A stretch of DNA of 64,000 bases from Ga0077555 sp041397775 (GTDB taxonomy: Bacteria > Pseudomonadota > Alphaproteobacteria > Rhizobiales > Hyphomicrobiaceae), in NCBI GenBank assembly GCA_041397775.1, contig JAWKWB010000009.1, forward strand, positions 62,001 through 126,000, given 5' to 3'. Under the pieces are notes generated by a model, which saw only the letters and a program-made list of their open reading frames with translations, was not told the origin of the DNA and did no database searches. A program made the position numbers and the translations under genes. Positions 19,499-28,223 of the stretch are shown piece after piece. How positions within the stretch are numbered: the stretch's first letter is position 1; every line of letters starts with the position of its first letter.

Positions 19499-21130
19499 AT
19501 GGGGGCCGATATGGGGAAGTTCCTCACCCTGAGATGGGGGGCAGTCGTGGCCGGCGTCGCCCTCGTCTTGGCCGTCGCCGCGCGCGTGTATCACGGGCCG
19601 GTGCAGACGCTTGGGCCGATCGGCCAATGTCTCAAAGGCAGCATCGATCTCGACGATCCCAAACCGTTCGCGAAAGCCAATTTCGCGGGCAATGTCGTGG
19701 GCCTCGCCGCCTCGGGTGGCGGCAGCCGCGCCGCCTATCTCACTGCCGCCGTGCTGCACGAGATCCGCCGTGCCGGACCGTCCCTGCAACTCGGGGTGCA
19801 TGCGGGCAGGCCATCGAGCCTCCTCGACCAGTTCGCAGCCGTGTCGTCCGTCTCAGGTGGCTCGCTCGCTGCCGCCTACTTCGTGCAGAACGCGAAAGAG
19901 CTCAAAGACGCCGATGCCGATTCCGAAGCGTGGCGCTCTTTTCTCGACGCCATGGCGATCGGTTATCGCAAGCGCCAATGGTACGGTTGGAATGGGCTCA
20001 ATCCGTTATCCCTGGGCCGCTCGCTTTTCACGGACTACAACCGCGGCGTCGCGGCGAGGAGCGACTACGACGCCACCTTGTTCAAGGGATCGAGCCTCGC
20101 GCAGCTGCCGGACCGGCCGGCGCTCTACATCAATGCGTTCGATGTCGCCAACCACGTGCGCTTCGTGCTTTCCCGGCACTACATCGATACGGCCTATTTC
20201 CAGCCCCGAGGCTGGTGGGGCAGGCTCAGCGCCCCGCAAAACCTGGCAAGCGAAAACGACCTGGCGTTCACGCGGATCGATCCCGCAAGTATCGGAACGG
20301 CAGACGCCGTCTATGCGTCCTCCGCTTTTCCGATGGCCTATCCGAACCTGGCCCTGAAGCATTGCGGCTCCAAGATCCTATTCCAAGGCCGGCAGATTTT
20401 TCTCGCCGACGGTGCGCTTGCCGACAATTCCGGGCTGATCACTCTGCTCACGCAGCTCAAGGCTGGCATCGACAAGACAACCAAAGCCTCAACCGTCACG
20501 GCCATCGCCATCGATGCCAGCGTCGACCGCATCAACACCAACGGCACACGTTTCCAGCAGACCGGGATCGAGGATCGCTATGCCTGGACCGACACGGTTT
20601 TCGGCCAGGCAGCCGAATCGATCTTTGCCGCCGTCGCGCTGCTGCAGGACCTGGGTTGGAAATTCATCCAGGGCTCCGATGTCGTCACCGATCAGCTTTC
20701 GATGAACTGGCGGCAAGAGCTGACGGGCCGGAAGGGAACATGCGGGTCCTCCGACAAGACGAGTTGGCAGGCCCTGTTCGAGACGGGCGCACTCGCGATG
20801 CGTCCTCTGGTCATCCGACTGGGATTGCGCGATGTCCTCAATCCGGATTTTGCCGGCGCCTACGGTGGCGCTCTCGACGGCCGGGCGAAGCTGAAAGCGC
20901 TGCTGGCCGAGAACGGCATCGGTGATGGCCTAGCGGCGCTCTCCAAGCATTTGAGTCACCGGCTGCAAGCCATCCCGACCGACTTCACTCTGTCTGCTAC
21001 GGACCGCAAGCTGCTCGATCTTACCGCTTATCTCCTGGTGCATGGAAAGCTTGCCGGTGACGTGGCCGCATGGAGCAGGATCGCGGCAGAGCAGACGGCC
21101 AACCCCACGCCGGTCACGCATTGCAGATAG
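19499..21130 (+). CDS. Patatin-like phospholipase, membrane-anchored
   Basis: Encodes 543 aa (or 539 from the ATG at 19511). A hydrophobic N-terminal segment (TLRWGAVVAGVALVLAVAARV) suggests an inner-membrane anchor or uncleaved signal. The patatin fold is shown by the oxyanion loop LAASGGGSRAAYL, the nucleophile site SVSGGSLAAAYF (GGSLA, a variant of GxSxG), and the dyad aspartate in LADGALADNSG. Such proteins are lipid acyl hydrolases. There is no strong ribosome-binding site, so the start is uncertain. It is upstream of the N-ATPase operon on the same strand, about 330 bases away; that gap holds no gene or clear signal that I can see. Confidence 0.85.
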   Translation: MGADMGKFLTLRWGAVVAGVALVLAVAARVYHGPVQTLGPIGQCLKGSIDLDDPKPFAKANFAGNVVGLAASGGGSRAAYLTAAVLHEIRRAGPSLQLGVHAGRPSSLLDQFAAVSSVSGGSLAAAYFVQNAKELKDADADSEAWRSFLDAMAIGYRKRQWYGWNGLNPLSLGRSLFTDYNRGVAARSDYDATLFKGSSLAQLPDRPALYINAFDVANHVRFVLSRHYIDTAYFQPRGWWGRLSAPQNLASENDLAFTRIDPASIGTADAVYASSAFPMAYPNLALKHCGSKILFQGRQIFLADGALADNSGLITLLTQLKAGIDKTTKASTVTAIAIDASVDRINTNGTRFQQTGIEDRYAWTDTVFGQAAESIFAAVALLQDLGWKFIQGSDVVTDQLSMNWRQELTGRKGTCGSSDKTSWQALFETGALAMRPLVIRLGLRDVLNPDFAGAYGGALDGRAKLKALLAENGIGDGLAALSKHLSHRLQAIPTDFTLSATDRKLLDLTAYLLVHGKLAGDVAAWSRIAAEQTANPTPVTHCR

Positions 21131-21461
21131 TGAACCGAAGGTCGCGTCGGGCCGTCTCCCGATCGACAGGTCGCGCCGGGGCGTGTCGAGACGGGAAGAA
21201 AAGACCGACCGCGTGGTGAGTGTGGCGGAGCGCGGCGTCGGCCCAATTGACGTCCATCATAGCGCACGGACAACCCGCCGCTAGCCATAGGGGTTGCGAT
21301 CCTCGCGATCGAGCAATGGTCTGTGGGTCGCTACAGGCGTTATGGTTCGCGCAGGCATCCGATGTGTGTTCATGCCGGCGCGCTCGGAGGCTGGCTGTGC
21401 GTTCGTGAAACATCGCCGCCAATCGTCATTCGTTCTTCGGGATAGAAGTCGGGGGCCCCTC

Positions 21462-22919
21462 GTGCATCCGCCCACTGCCAGTTCCCCTCCACCGTTGCAG
21501 CCGCCTGACAGTCGCGGAGCCGGCAAGGTCGTTGCCATCGGCGGCTCGGTGGTCGACATCGAGTTCGGTCGCGCCGGTCTGCCCGCGATCAACAACGCGA
21601 TCGAAATCGATTGGGATGGGCCGCATCGCCTCGTCGTGGAGGTTCATCAACACCTGGACGATCGGCGGGTCCGAGGCGTGGCCATGCAGGAAACGACCGG
21701 CCTTAGATGCGGCACGGCCGCATTGGACCTGGGCTCGGCGATCCGGGTCCCGGTCGGAGACGTCACGCTCGGGCGCATGGTCGATGTTCTCGGCGACCCG
21801 ATCGATGGCAAAGGACCTTTTCCGGCCGGAACCGAGCGCGCTCCCATACACCGGTCGCCGCCGCGAATCGAGCAGCAGTCCGCCGAGCGCAAACTTTTCC
21901 ACACGGGCATCAAGGTCATCGACCTGCTGGCGCCGCTTCCGCGCGGTGGAAAGGCAGCAATGTTCGGGGGGGCAGGTGTCGGCAAGACCGTGCTCATCAT
22001 GGAATTGATCCGGACCACTGCGGAGGCCTACTCCGGGATCTCCGTGTTCGCCGGTATCGGCGAGCGCACGCGAGAAGGCCATGAGTTGTGGCTCGAGCTT
22101 CAACAGTCGGGCGTCATCCGCGATACGGCGCTCGTGTTCGGGCAGATGAACGAGCCTCCAGGAGCGCGCTGGCGGGTCGGAATGACCGCTCTTGCGATCG
22201 CCGAGCATTTCCGCGACCGGATGCACAGGGATGTGCTGTTGATGATCGACAACGTCTTCCGCTTCGCGCAGGCGGGTGGCGAAGTCTCGGGCCTTCTCGG
22301 GCGCATGCCGTCCCGGCTCGGCTACCAGCCCACGTTGGGCAGCGAGATCGCGGCACTGCAAGAGCGCATCGCCTCGGTTCGGAGTGCTGCGATCACATCG
22401 ATCCAAGCCGTCTATGTGCCGGCCGACGATTTCACCGATCCAGCCGTCGCCCAGACCTTCACGCATCTCGATTCGTCCATCGTCTTGAGCCGCGAGATGG
22501 CGAGCGAGGGCCTCTATCCCGCTGTCGATCCTCTGTCGTCGACATCTGTTCTGCTCGACCCGCTCGTGGTCGGTGAGACCCACTACCGGGTTGCCGAGGA
22601 CGTACGCCGCTTGATCGAGCGCTATCGTGAATTGCAGGAAATCATCTCGCTGCTGGGCATGGACGAATTGAGCGCGGCCGATCGCCAAGCCGTCGGTCGC
22701 GCGCGCAGGCTGATCCGCTTCCTCACGCAACCTTTCCATGTGACCGCACAGATCACGGGAAGTGAAGGCGTGTCCGTACCGATCGCCGACACGCTGGCAG
22801 GCTGCAGGGCCATCATCGACGGAGCGGCCGACGATCTGGACGAAGAGCAACTGTACATGATCGGGGCGCTGCCGGATGTCACGCGACCACGCGCCAAGGC
22901 GACGGGACGCACGCGATGA
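21462..22919 (+). CDS. atpD: N-type ATPase subunit beta
   Basis: Encodes the catalytic beta subunit (485 aa from GTG 21462, which has GGGGGC upstream; the frame is open to an ATG at 21294, so the start is unsure). It has a beta-barrel start (GKVVAIGGSVVDIEFG), the Walker A GGAGVGKTVLIMEL, GIGERTREGHELW, the Walker B region VLLMIDNVFRFAQAGGEVSG, and the PAVDPLSSTS loop. It begins a nine-gene operon in the order DCQRBEFAG that defines N-type ATPases, which exist beside the housekeeping F-type enzyme. It overlaps atpC by four bases. Confidence 0.93.
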   Translation: MHPPTASSPPPLQPPDSRGAGKVVAIGGSVVDIEFGRAGLPAINNAIEIDWDGPHRLVVEVHQHLDDRRVRGVAMQETTGLRCGTAALDLGSAIRVPVGDVTLGRMVDVLGDPIDGKGPFPAGTERAPIHRSPPRIEQQSAERKLFHTGIKVIDLLAPLPRGGKAAMFGGAGVGKTVLIMELIRTTAEAYSGISVFAGIGERTREGHELWLELQQSGVIRDTALVFGQMNEPPGARWRVGMTALAIAEHFRDRMHRDVLLMIDNVFRFAQAGGEVSGLLGRMPSRLGYQPTLGSEIAALQERIASVRSAAITSIQAVYVPADDFTDPAVAQTFTHLDSSIVLSREMASEGLYPAVDPLSSTSVLLDPLVVGETHYRVAEDVRRLIERYRELQEIISLLGMDELSAADRQAVGRARRLIRFLTQPFHVTAQITGSEGVSVPIADTLAGCRAIIDGAADDLDEEQLYMIGALPDVTRPRAKATGRTR

Positions 22920-23383
22920 AACTCTTCATCGCGACGCCATTGGCGATCATCGTGGACATCTCGGATGTTTCCTATCTGCGCGCGGAGGACGAGACGGGAG
23001 CCTTCGGGATCCTTGCCGGTCACGCCGACTTCCTGACCACCTTGACGGTGTCGGTGGTCACTTGGCGAAACGGCGGGCAAGAGCATCACGTGGCCGTCAG
23101 AGGAGGCGTGCTGACGGTCACGGGCGGCGATCATATAGCGATCGTCACGCGTCAGGCAGTCACGGAGAAGACACTCGACAGGCTCGGCGCCGCCGTTCTC
23201 GACGAGCTGAGGAGGGAGGAGGAAAAAGAAGCGGCAGCGCGTTTGTCGGGGACGAAACTCGAGCTTGCGGCCATGCGCCAGCTTCAACGCTATCTGGCCA
23301 CCGGCAGCGGGCGGCTCAATCGCGCCACGGCCCCATTTCCAGGGGTCCCCCGCGACAGCGACTCGCCGGAGAACATCGGATGA
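22916..23383 (+). CDS. atpC: N-type ATPase subunit epsilon
   Basis: Encodes 155 aa; central-stalk epsilon subunit. The N-terminal beta-sandwich is recognisable (MKLFIATPLAIIVDISDVSYLRAEDETGAFGILAGHADFLTTL) and is followed by a charged helical C-terminal region (LDELRREEEKEAAARL). It overlaps the end of atpD by ATGA and the start of atpQ by four bases, so translation is probably coupled. The second position after beta is characteristic of N-ATPase operons. Confidence 0.88.
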   Translation: MKLFIATPLAIIVDISDVSYLRAEDETGAFGILAGHADFLTTLTVSVVTWRNGGQEHHVAVRGGVLTVTGGDHIAIVTRQAVTEKTLDRLGAAVLDELRREEEKEAAARLSGTKLELAAMRQLQRYLATGSGRLNRATAPFPGVPRDSDSPENIG

Positions 23384-23667
23384 CCAGCCAGGACGAGGAC
23401 AAGTCGCGCGGCCTCAGCGACGCGGTCGAACGTCGAGGGCGCCGCCGCGAGGAATGGCAACGAAGCGGCGAGCGGCCGGTTTGGCGCAATCTCGCGATGA
23501 TCGGAGCATTGGGGTGGCTCGTGGTCACGCCCATGCTCGTGGGAATTCTCGTCGGCCGATGGCTCGACACTCGTTACGGAACGGGGATCTTCTGGAGTGG
23601 CGCCCTCATCATGCTAGGGGCATCGCTCGGCGGCTATCTCGCCTGGCAACGCATGGGAAAAGATTGA
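23380..23667 (+). CDS. atpQ: N-type ATPase subunit AtpQ
   Basis: Encodes 95 aa with a charged N-terminal 35 residues and two membrane helices (about 38-60 and 68-88), ending QRMGKD. The WLDTRYGTG between the helices resembles AtpI/AtpZ-type proteins. In N-ATPase operons this position holds atpQ, thought to help assemble or supply ions to the rotor ring. The call rests on position, size and topology. It overlaps atpC (ATGA) and atpR (one base). Confidence 0.8.
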   Translation: MTSQDEDKSRGLSDAVERRGRRREEWQRSGERPVWRNLAMIGALGWLVVTPMLVGILVGRWLDTRYGTGIFWSGALIMLGASLGGYLAWQRMGKD

Positions 23668-23954
23668 TGTCGTACTCAATAGTCCTGGAGAATGCCGTCA
23701 TCGCCTGCATTGGAGCCATTGCCGGCTTTGGGCTCGGGCTCATGTACTTCGAGCACTTGCGGCGCTCCGTCGAACGGCTGGCCTCGAATGGCCCGACGGT
23801 TCGCGGCACCATCGCGGGAGCCAGCGTGCGATTGGTGTGCGCTCTGGGTGTTTTCGTCGCGTTGATGCTCTGGAGCCATCTGGCCGCCGTTGGCGGCCTC
23901 GTCGGATTTTCCGTCGCGCGACGGCGCAGGCTGGCACTGGCGCAGAGGAGTTGA
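23667..23954 (+). CDS. atpR: N-type ATPase subunit AtpR
   Basis: Encodes 95 aa with three hydrophobic segments, starting MSYSIVLENAVIACIGAIAG and containing GLMYFEHLRRSVE. The size, topology and place between atpQ and atpB match AtpR, a small membrane protein found only in N-ATPase operons. Its in-membrane Glu and Arg residues have been proposed to contact the c subunit. The ATG shares one base with the atpQ stop. The C-terminal ARRRRLALAQRS is strongly basic. Confidence 0.8.
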   Translation: MSYSIVLENAVIACIGAIAGFGLGLMYFEHLRRSVERLASNGPTVRGTIAGASVRLVCALGVFVALMLWSHLAAVGGLVGFSVARRRRLALAQRS

Positions 23955-23956
23955 GC

Positions 23957-24628
23957 ATGGACACCAACCCGCTGCACACCGAGATACTTTTCAACATCGG
24001 ACCAATTCCGATTGCCCGATCCGTCGTCACCACCTGGGCCATCATGGCAGCAATGGTTCTCGTCTGCCGGCTCGGCATGCGGGGCGCGGCTCTCGAAGGC
24101 AACCGTCTGCAGACCGCGCTCGAAGTAACGGTCGAGGCGATCACGAAGCAATTACGCCAGATCGTGGGGCGGCCCGATGCCCCCTTCATCCCGCTCCTCA
24201 CGACGCTGTTCCTGTTCCTTGTCTGCGCAAATCTCTCCGCGGTGATACCCGGTGCCAAGGCCCCGACCGCCCAGCTCGAGACGCCTGCGGCCTTGGCACT
24301 GGTCGTCTTCCTGTCGACGCATTATTTCGGTGTGTGCGCGCGCGGCTGGCGTGCATACCTCGAGCACTACACGCAGCCCTCCCTCCTGTTGATGCCGCTC
24401 AATGTGCTGGCGGAGTTGACGCGCACCTTGTCGCTGATGGTGCGTCTGTTCGGGAACATGATGAGTCACGAGCTGGTGCTCACCATCATCGCCGTGCTCG
24501 CGGGTCTCCTGGTGCCCATACCGTTTTTGTTGCTTGGCATCCTGATCGGCCTGATTCAGGCCTACATCTTCACAGTTCTTGCTGCTGTCTATGTCGGCGC
24601 CGCAGCGGGTACCATTGTGGTCGAATGA
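23957..24628 (+). CDS. atpB: N-type ATPase subunit a
   Basis: Encodes 223 aa; membrane stator subunit that forms the ion half-channels. Hydrophobic segments cover most of the protein. The critical Arg is in LAELTRTLSLMVRLFGNMMSHE, where RLFGNMMSH carries the conserved Arg, Asn and His of a-subunits. The C-terminal helix pair (LLLGILIGLIQAYIFTVLAAVYVGAA) includes the conserved Gln. It is shorter than housekeeping a subunits, as is usual for N-ATPases. Two bases separate it from atpR. Confidence 0.92.
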   Translation: MDTNPLHTEILFNIGPIPIARSVVTTWAIMAAMVLVCRLGMRGAALEGNRLQTALEVTVEAITKQLRQIVGRPDAPFIPLLTTLFLFLVCANLSAVIPGAKAPTAQLETPAALALVVFLSTHYFGVCARGWRAYLEHYTQPSLLLMPLNVLAELTRTLSLMVRLFGNMMSHELVLTIIAVLAGLLVPIPFLLLGILIGLIQAYIFTVLAAVYVGAAAGTIVVE

Positions 24629-24637
24629 GGGCAATCC

Positions 24638-24880
24638 ATGGACCTACATGCAGTCAGTATTCTGGGCGCCGTCATCGCTGTCTGTTTCGGTGCAATCGGT
24701 CCCGCCATCAGCGAAGGGCGCGCCATCGCAGCAGCAATGGAAGCGATTGCGCGGCAGCCTGAATCCGCAGGCGTCATCTCGCGGACGCTGTTCGTCGGCC
24801 TGGCCATGATCGAGACGATGGCCATTTATTGCCTGGTGATCGCGCTGCTCCTGCTCTACGCCAATCCATTCGTGAAGTGA
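24638..24880 (+). CDS. atpE: N-type ATPase subunit c
   Basis: Encodes 80 aa, two-helix rotor subunit. Helix 1 contains GPAISEGRAIAAAMEAIARQPE and helix 2 LAMIETMAIYCLVIALLLLY. The ion site has Glu26 in helix 1 and Glu59-Thr60 in helix 2, similar to Na+-binding c subunits, where helix 1 has Gln or Glu and helix 2 has Glu-Ser/Thr. The closing YANPFVK also matches that group. This pattern is compatible with Na+ coupling, but one studied N-ATPase ring with two carboxylates (Burkholderia pseudomallei) proved H+-specific, so the ion cannot be read from sequence alone. Confidence 0.93.
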   Translation: MDLHAVSILGAVIAVCFGAIGPAISEGRAIAAAMEAIARQPESAGVISRTLFVGLAMIETMAIYCLVIALLLLYANPFVK

Positions 24881-24882
24881 CC

Positions 24883-25647
24883 ATGCAGATTAGCTGGTGG
24901 ACCCTGGCGATCCAAGGCCTGAACTTCCTCGTTCTGGTCTGGCTTCTGCGCCGATTTCTCTACCGCCCGGTGCAGGAGATCGTAGAACGGCGCCAGCGCT
25001 TGGAGCGCGATACGGCAGCGGCTGCGGAGCAAGTCAAGAGCGAGGCCGACGCACTCAAGCGGCGCTATGACCAGGCTCTCGCGGGGATCGCGAACGAGCG
25101 CCGCACCGCGCTCGACCGTGCCCACGACGAGATCGAGGCGGAGCGCAAGAAGATCCTGGAGGACGCCAGTCGAAGCGCTGCAGCAAGCATCGAAAATGCA
25201 AAGAAGGAAATCGCGAGCGAAAGGGACGAGGCGCTGGGCCTGCTGAGAAAGGATGTCGTCGATCTCGCTGGCGACATGGCCGCCAGGCTGCTCGCCGACA
25301 TCGCCCCCGGCATCCCCAGCGACACGGTTCTTGCCCGGCTCGAAGCCGGGATCGCGGCCATGGAGCCAGCGGAGCGCCAGCGCCTAGATCGCGAAATCGC
25401 CGCCAATGAAACTGAAGTCGCGGTCGTCACGGCAAACTCACTCGGCGTCGACGAACGAGCCGCCTGGAAGGCACGGCTCGAGCACCTCCTGGAGCATCCG
25501 CTCCATATCACATTCACCGAGGACGCCGACTTGATCGGCGGAGCCGAAATGCGGCTCCCGCATACCGTGATCCGGGCAAGCTGGTCGGACCAGTTGAAGC
25601 GCGTGCGTGCAGCGCTCCAGCGAGGCGGGCATGTCGGGCAATCCTGA
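24883..25647 (+). CDS. atpF: N-type ATPase subunit b, long form
   Basis: Encodes 254 aa, well above the 155-165 aa of ordinary b subunits. One membrane helix (residues 5-23, LAIQGLNFLVLVWLLRRFLY) is followed by a long charged coiled coil to about 120. The C-terminal 120 residues resemble delta-subunit sequence (IPSDTVLARLEAGI, then EVAVVTANSLGVDE and VIRASWSDQLKRVRAAL). There is no separate atpH in the operon, so this protein may supply the delta function. The atpA start lies 17 bases inside its 3' end. Confidence 0.88.
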   Translation: MQISWWTLAIQGLNFLVLVWLLRRFLYRPVQEIVERRQRLERDTAAAAEQVKSEADALKRRYDQALAGIANERRTALDRAHDEIEAERKKILEDASRSAAASIENAKKEIASERDEALGLLRKDVVDLAGDMAARLLADIAPGIPSDTVLARLEAGIAAMEPAERQRLDREIAANETEVAVVTANSLGVDERAAWKARLEHLLEHPLHITFTEDADLIGGAEMRLPHTVIRASWSDQLKRVRAALQRGGHVGQS

Positions 25648-27184
25648 GAGACTCCGTGATTGGCTTGGTGGCGAGGTCGTCCGTATCCTACGTGCGTTGC
25701 CACTTGCGCCGAGCGTCGAGCATATCGGGCGGGTGACGCGCGTCGGGGATACCATCGCCACGATTGCCGGGCTTCCATTAACCCGTCTCGGCGAGTTGCT
25801 CGCGTTCGCCGATGGCTCGGTCGGGCTCGCGCTTTCCGTCGACCAGGACAGTGTCGACTGCGTGCTTCTGGAAAGCGGCAAGGGTGTTGCGACGGGTACG
25901 AAAGTGCGCGGTACCGGCGAAGTCGTCCGCGTCCCTGTGGGTGAACCACTGCTGGGACGGGTGGTCGACGTGCTCGGCAGACCATTGGATGGCGGTCCAT
26001 CGATCGAAGTGGAACGCCATGATCCGATCGAGCGCCCGGCTCCCGGCATCCTGGAGCGGGATCTCATCACCGAACCACTGATGACGGGCCTCACCGTTGT
26101 CGATGCAATGATCCCGCTCGGCCGTGGACAACGCACGCTGCTGCTCGGAGACCGCAAGACCGGCAAGACGGCGCTCGCCGTGGACACCGTGATCAATCAA
26201 CGCGAGAGCGACGTCATCTGCGTTTATGCCCTGATCGGTCAGAAAAGCTCGGCCATCCAGCAGGTGGTGGACGCCATCACACAGCATGGGCCCAAGGACC
26301 GCACGATCATCGTGGTCGGCGAGGCCGGTGCGGCACCGGGCGCCCAGTGGCTCGTCCCTTATGCGGCTTGCACCATGGCCGAATACTTTCGTGACAAAGG
26401 CCAGCATGTGCTGCTGATCCTCGACGATCTTTCCAAGCACGCCAACGTCTACCGCGAACTGTCGCTCCTCTTGCGCCGACCGCCGGGCCGGGAGGCCTAT
26501 CCAGGCGACATCTTCTACGTCCATTCCCGGCTGCTGGAGCGGGCTGCAAAACTATCGCCGGAGCATGGCGGCGGTTCGCTCACGGCATTGCCGATCGTCG
26601 AGACCCAGGCTGGCAACCTCAGCGCCTATATTCCGACCAACCTCATATCCATCACGGATGGGCAGGTCTATTTCGAGCCGAAGCTCTTCTACGAAGGCCA
26701 GAAACCTGCTGTGAATGTGGGCCTCAGCGTATCCAGAGTCGGCGCCAAGAGCCAGGCTCCGGCGCTGAAGAAGGCCGTAGGCCGCTTGAAACTGGACTAT
26801 GCCCAGTTCGTCGAACTCGAAGTCTTCACGCGCTTCGGCGCCATGCTGGACGAACGCACGAGCAAGCGCATCGCTCATGGGCGGCGCATCCGCGCCATTC
26901 TCGCCCAGCCACAACTCGCGCCGCGATCGTTGGCGACCCAGGCTGCGCTTCTTCTAGCCGTGACGGAGGGAAGGCTGGATGATCTCGGCGAGGCGCAGCT
27001 CGCCCAATTCAAAGCCGAGCTACCAGACGAGCTCGGACGCCAAATCCCGCAAACGGTCGCGCGCCTCGAACGCGATCGCAGGCTGACCGACGACATTCAC
27101 CGCGACCTGCTTGCCGCGTTGGATGTGTTGATCGGCAGGCTCACGGATGCCGACAAAGCGCGGGGGGCTGCCGATCATGAATGA
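25631..27184 (+). CDS. atpA: N-type ATPase subunit alpha
   Basis: Encodes 517 aa from ATG 25631, inside the end of atpF. Motifs: beta-barrel start HIGRVTRVGDTIATI, the Walker A GDRKTGKTALAVDTVINQ, QKSSAIQQVVD, the Walker B region VLLILDDLSKHANVYRELSLLLRRPPGREAYPGD in pieces, and PTNLISITDGQVYFE with the sensor Ser-Arg VSRVG. Non-catalytic nucleotide-binding subunit of the F1-like head. It ends within the first bases of atpG (overlap of eight bases). Confidence 0.94.
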   Translation: MSGNPERLRDWLGGEVVRILRALPLAPSVEHIGRVTRVGDTIATIAGLPLTRLGELLAFADGSVGLALSVDQDSVDCVLLESGKGVATGTKVRGTGEVVRVPVGEPLLGRVVDVLGRPLDGGPSIEVERHDPIERPAPGILERDLITEPLMTGLTVVDAMIPLGRGQRTLLLGDRKTGKTALAVDTVINQRESDVICVYALIGQKSSAIQQVVDAITQHGPKDRTIIVVGEAGAAPGAQWLVPYAACTMAEYFRDKGQHVLLILDDLSKHANVYRELSLLLRRPPGREAYPGDIFYVHSRLLERAAKLSPEHGGGSLTALPIVETQAGNLSAYIPTNLISITDGQVYFEPKLFYEGQKPAVNVGLSVSRVGAKSQAPALKKAVGRLKLDYAQFVELEVFTRFGAMLDERTSKRIAHGRRIRAILAQPQLAPRSLATQAALLLAVTEGRLDDLGEAQLAQFKAELPDELGRQIPQTVARLERDRRLTDDIHRDLLAALDVLIGRLTDADKARGAADHE

Positions 27185-28016
27185 TGTCGTTCGCCTCGAG
27201 GCCCGCATCGCGAGCCTGAAGGAACTGCGCGATCTCTTCACTGCCATGCAGGCGCTGGCGGCCTCGCGGGTGCAGGCTGCGCACACGGCACTCCTCAGCG
27301 CGAAGGCATACGCGCGGGCCATCGAACGGGCCATTTCGGATGCTGCCGCTCTGCAAACGCCGGGACCTGCGACGCAGGACGACGGTGGCCCCGCAAGCCC
27401 TGTTCTCATCGTCTTCTGCTCCGAGCATGGGTTTGCAGGTGCCTTCAATCGGATCCTTCTCGAACGAGCGCGATTGGTCCGTGTCCCCGGCGAGCAAGTG
27501 GTGATCGTGGGGAGCCGCGGCGCGTCGATGGCACAGGAGTACGATCTGACATCTGCCTGGAATTCGCCGATGGCAACCCACGTCGATGGCATTCTGGAGA
27601 GTGGACGTCGCCTCGCAGCGCGCCTGGAAGCGAGCGAGTCGATCCGTGTCATTCATGGCAGCTACCAGACGGGCGCGCGCTTCGAGGCCCAGCTCCGCCA
27701 GATACTACCTTTGCCTTTGGAACGGCTGCTGCGCCCGCCCGACCGCGCCGCGCCACTGCATCAACTTCCGCCGCCCCGTCTGCTCCAGCAGCTGTTCGAG
27801 GAATTCCTGCTCGCCGAATTGGTTTTGGCACTTGCCGAGTCCTTCGCGAGCGAGAATGCAGCAAGACTGCAGATCATGCAGTCGGCGAGCCATAATATCG
27901 CCGGCAAACTGGACGAGCTTTCGCGTCGAACCTTGCGGTCGCGGCAGGAGGCGATCACCACCGAGTTGCTCGAGGTTGTGATCGGCGGAGAGGCTGTGCA
28001 ACGGACCGGCGCATGA
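27177..28016 (+). CDS. atpG: N-type ATPase subunit gamma
   Basis: Encodes 279 aa; central rotor shaft. The N-terminal coiled-coil helix (VVRLEARIASLKELRDLFTAMQALAASRV) and the C-terminal helix (SENAARLQIMQSASHNIAGKLDELSR) are both recognisable, with a Rossmann-like middle domain (LIVFCSEHGFAGAFNRILLERA). It diverges more from housekeeping gamma than the alpha and beta subunits do, as expected for N-ATPases. A strong GGGGGG ribosome-binding site precedes the ATG inside atpA. Last gene of the operon; the PHA synthase gene starts 207 bases later. Confidence 0.88.
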   Translation: MNDVVRLEARIASLKELRDLFTAMQALAASRVQAAHTALLSAKAYARAIERAISDAAALQTPGPATQDDGGPASPVLIVFCSEHGFAGAFNRILLERARLVRVPGEQVVIVGSRGASMAQEYDLTSAWNSPMATHVDGILESGRRLAARLEASESIRVIHGSYQTGARFEAQLRQILPLPLERLLRPPDRAAPLHQLPPPRLLQQLFEEFLLAELVLALAESFASENAARLQIMQSASHNIAGKLDELSRRTLRSRQEAITTELLEVVIGGEAVQRTGA

Positions 28017-28223
28017 CGATGCGTCAGCGCCCCCTCGCGACACTGTTCATGGCCACCAACAGGAGTGCCCTCTCCTGGCCATCGAATTGATCCGGCTTAG
28101 TGTCGCCTGACCGAATTCTGTCATTCTGCCGGATACACGGCGCGGGGCGGCAACGGTTGATCGATACGGGATTGCGCACTTCCCGAGCCGCGATTGCAAT
28201 AACGCCTCTGAAAGATAGAACCA

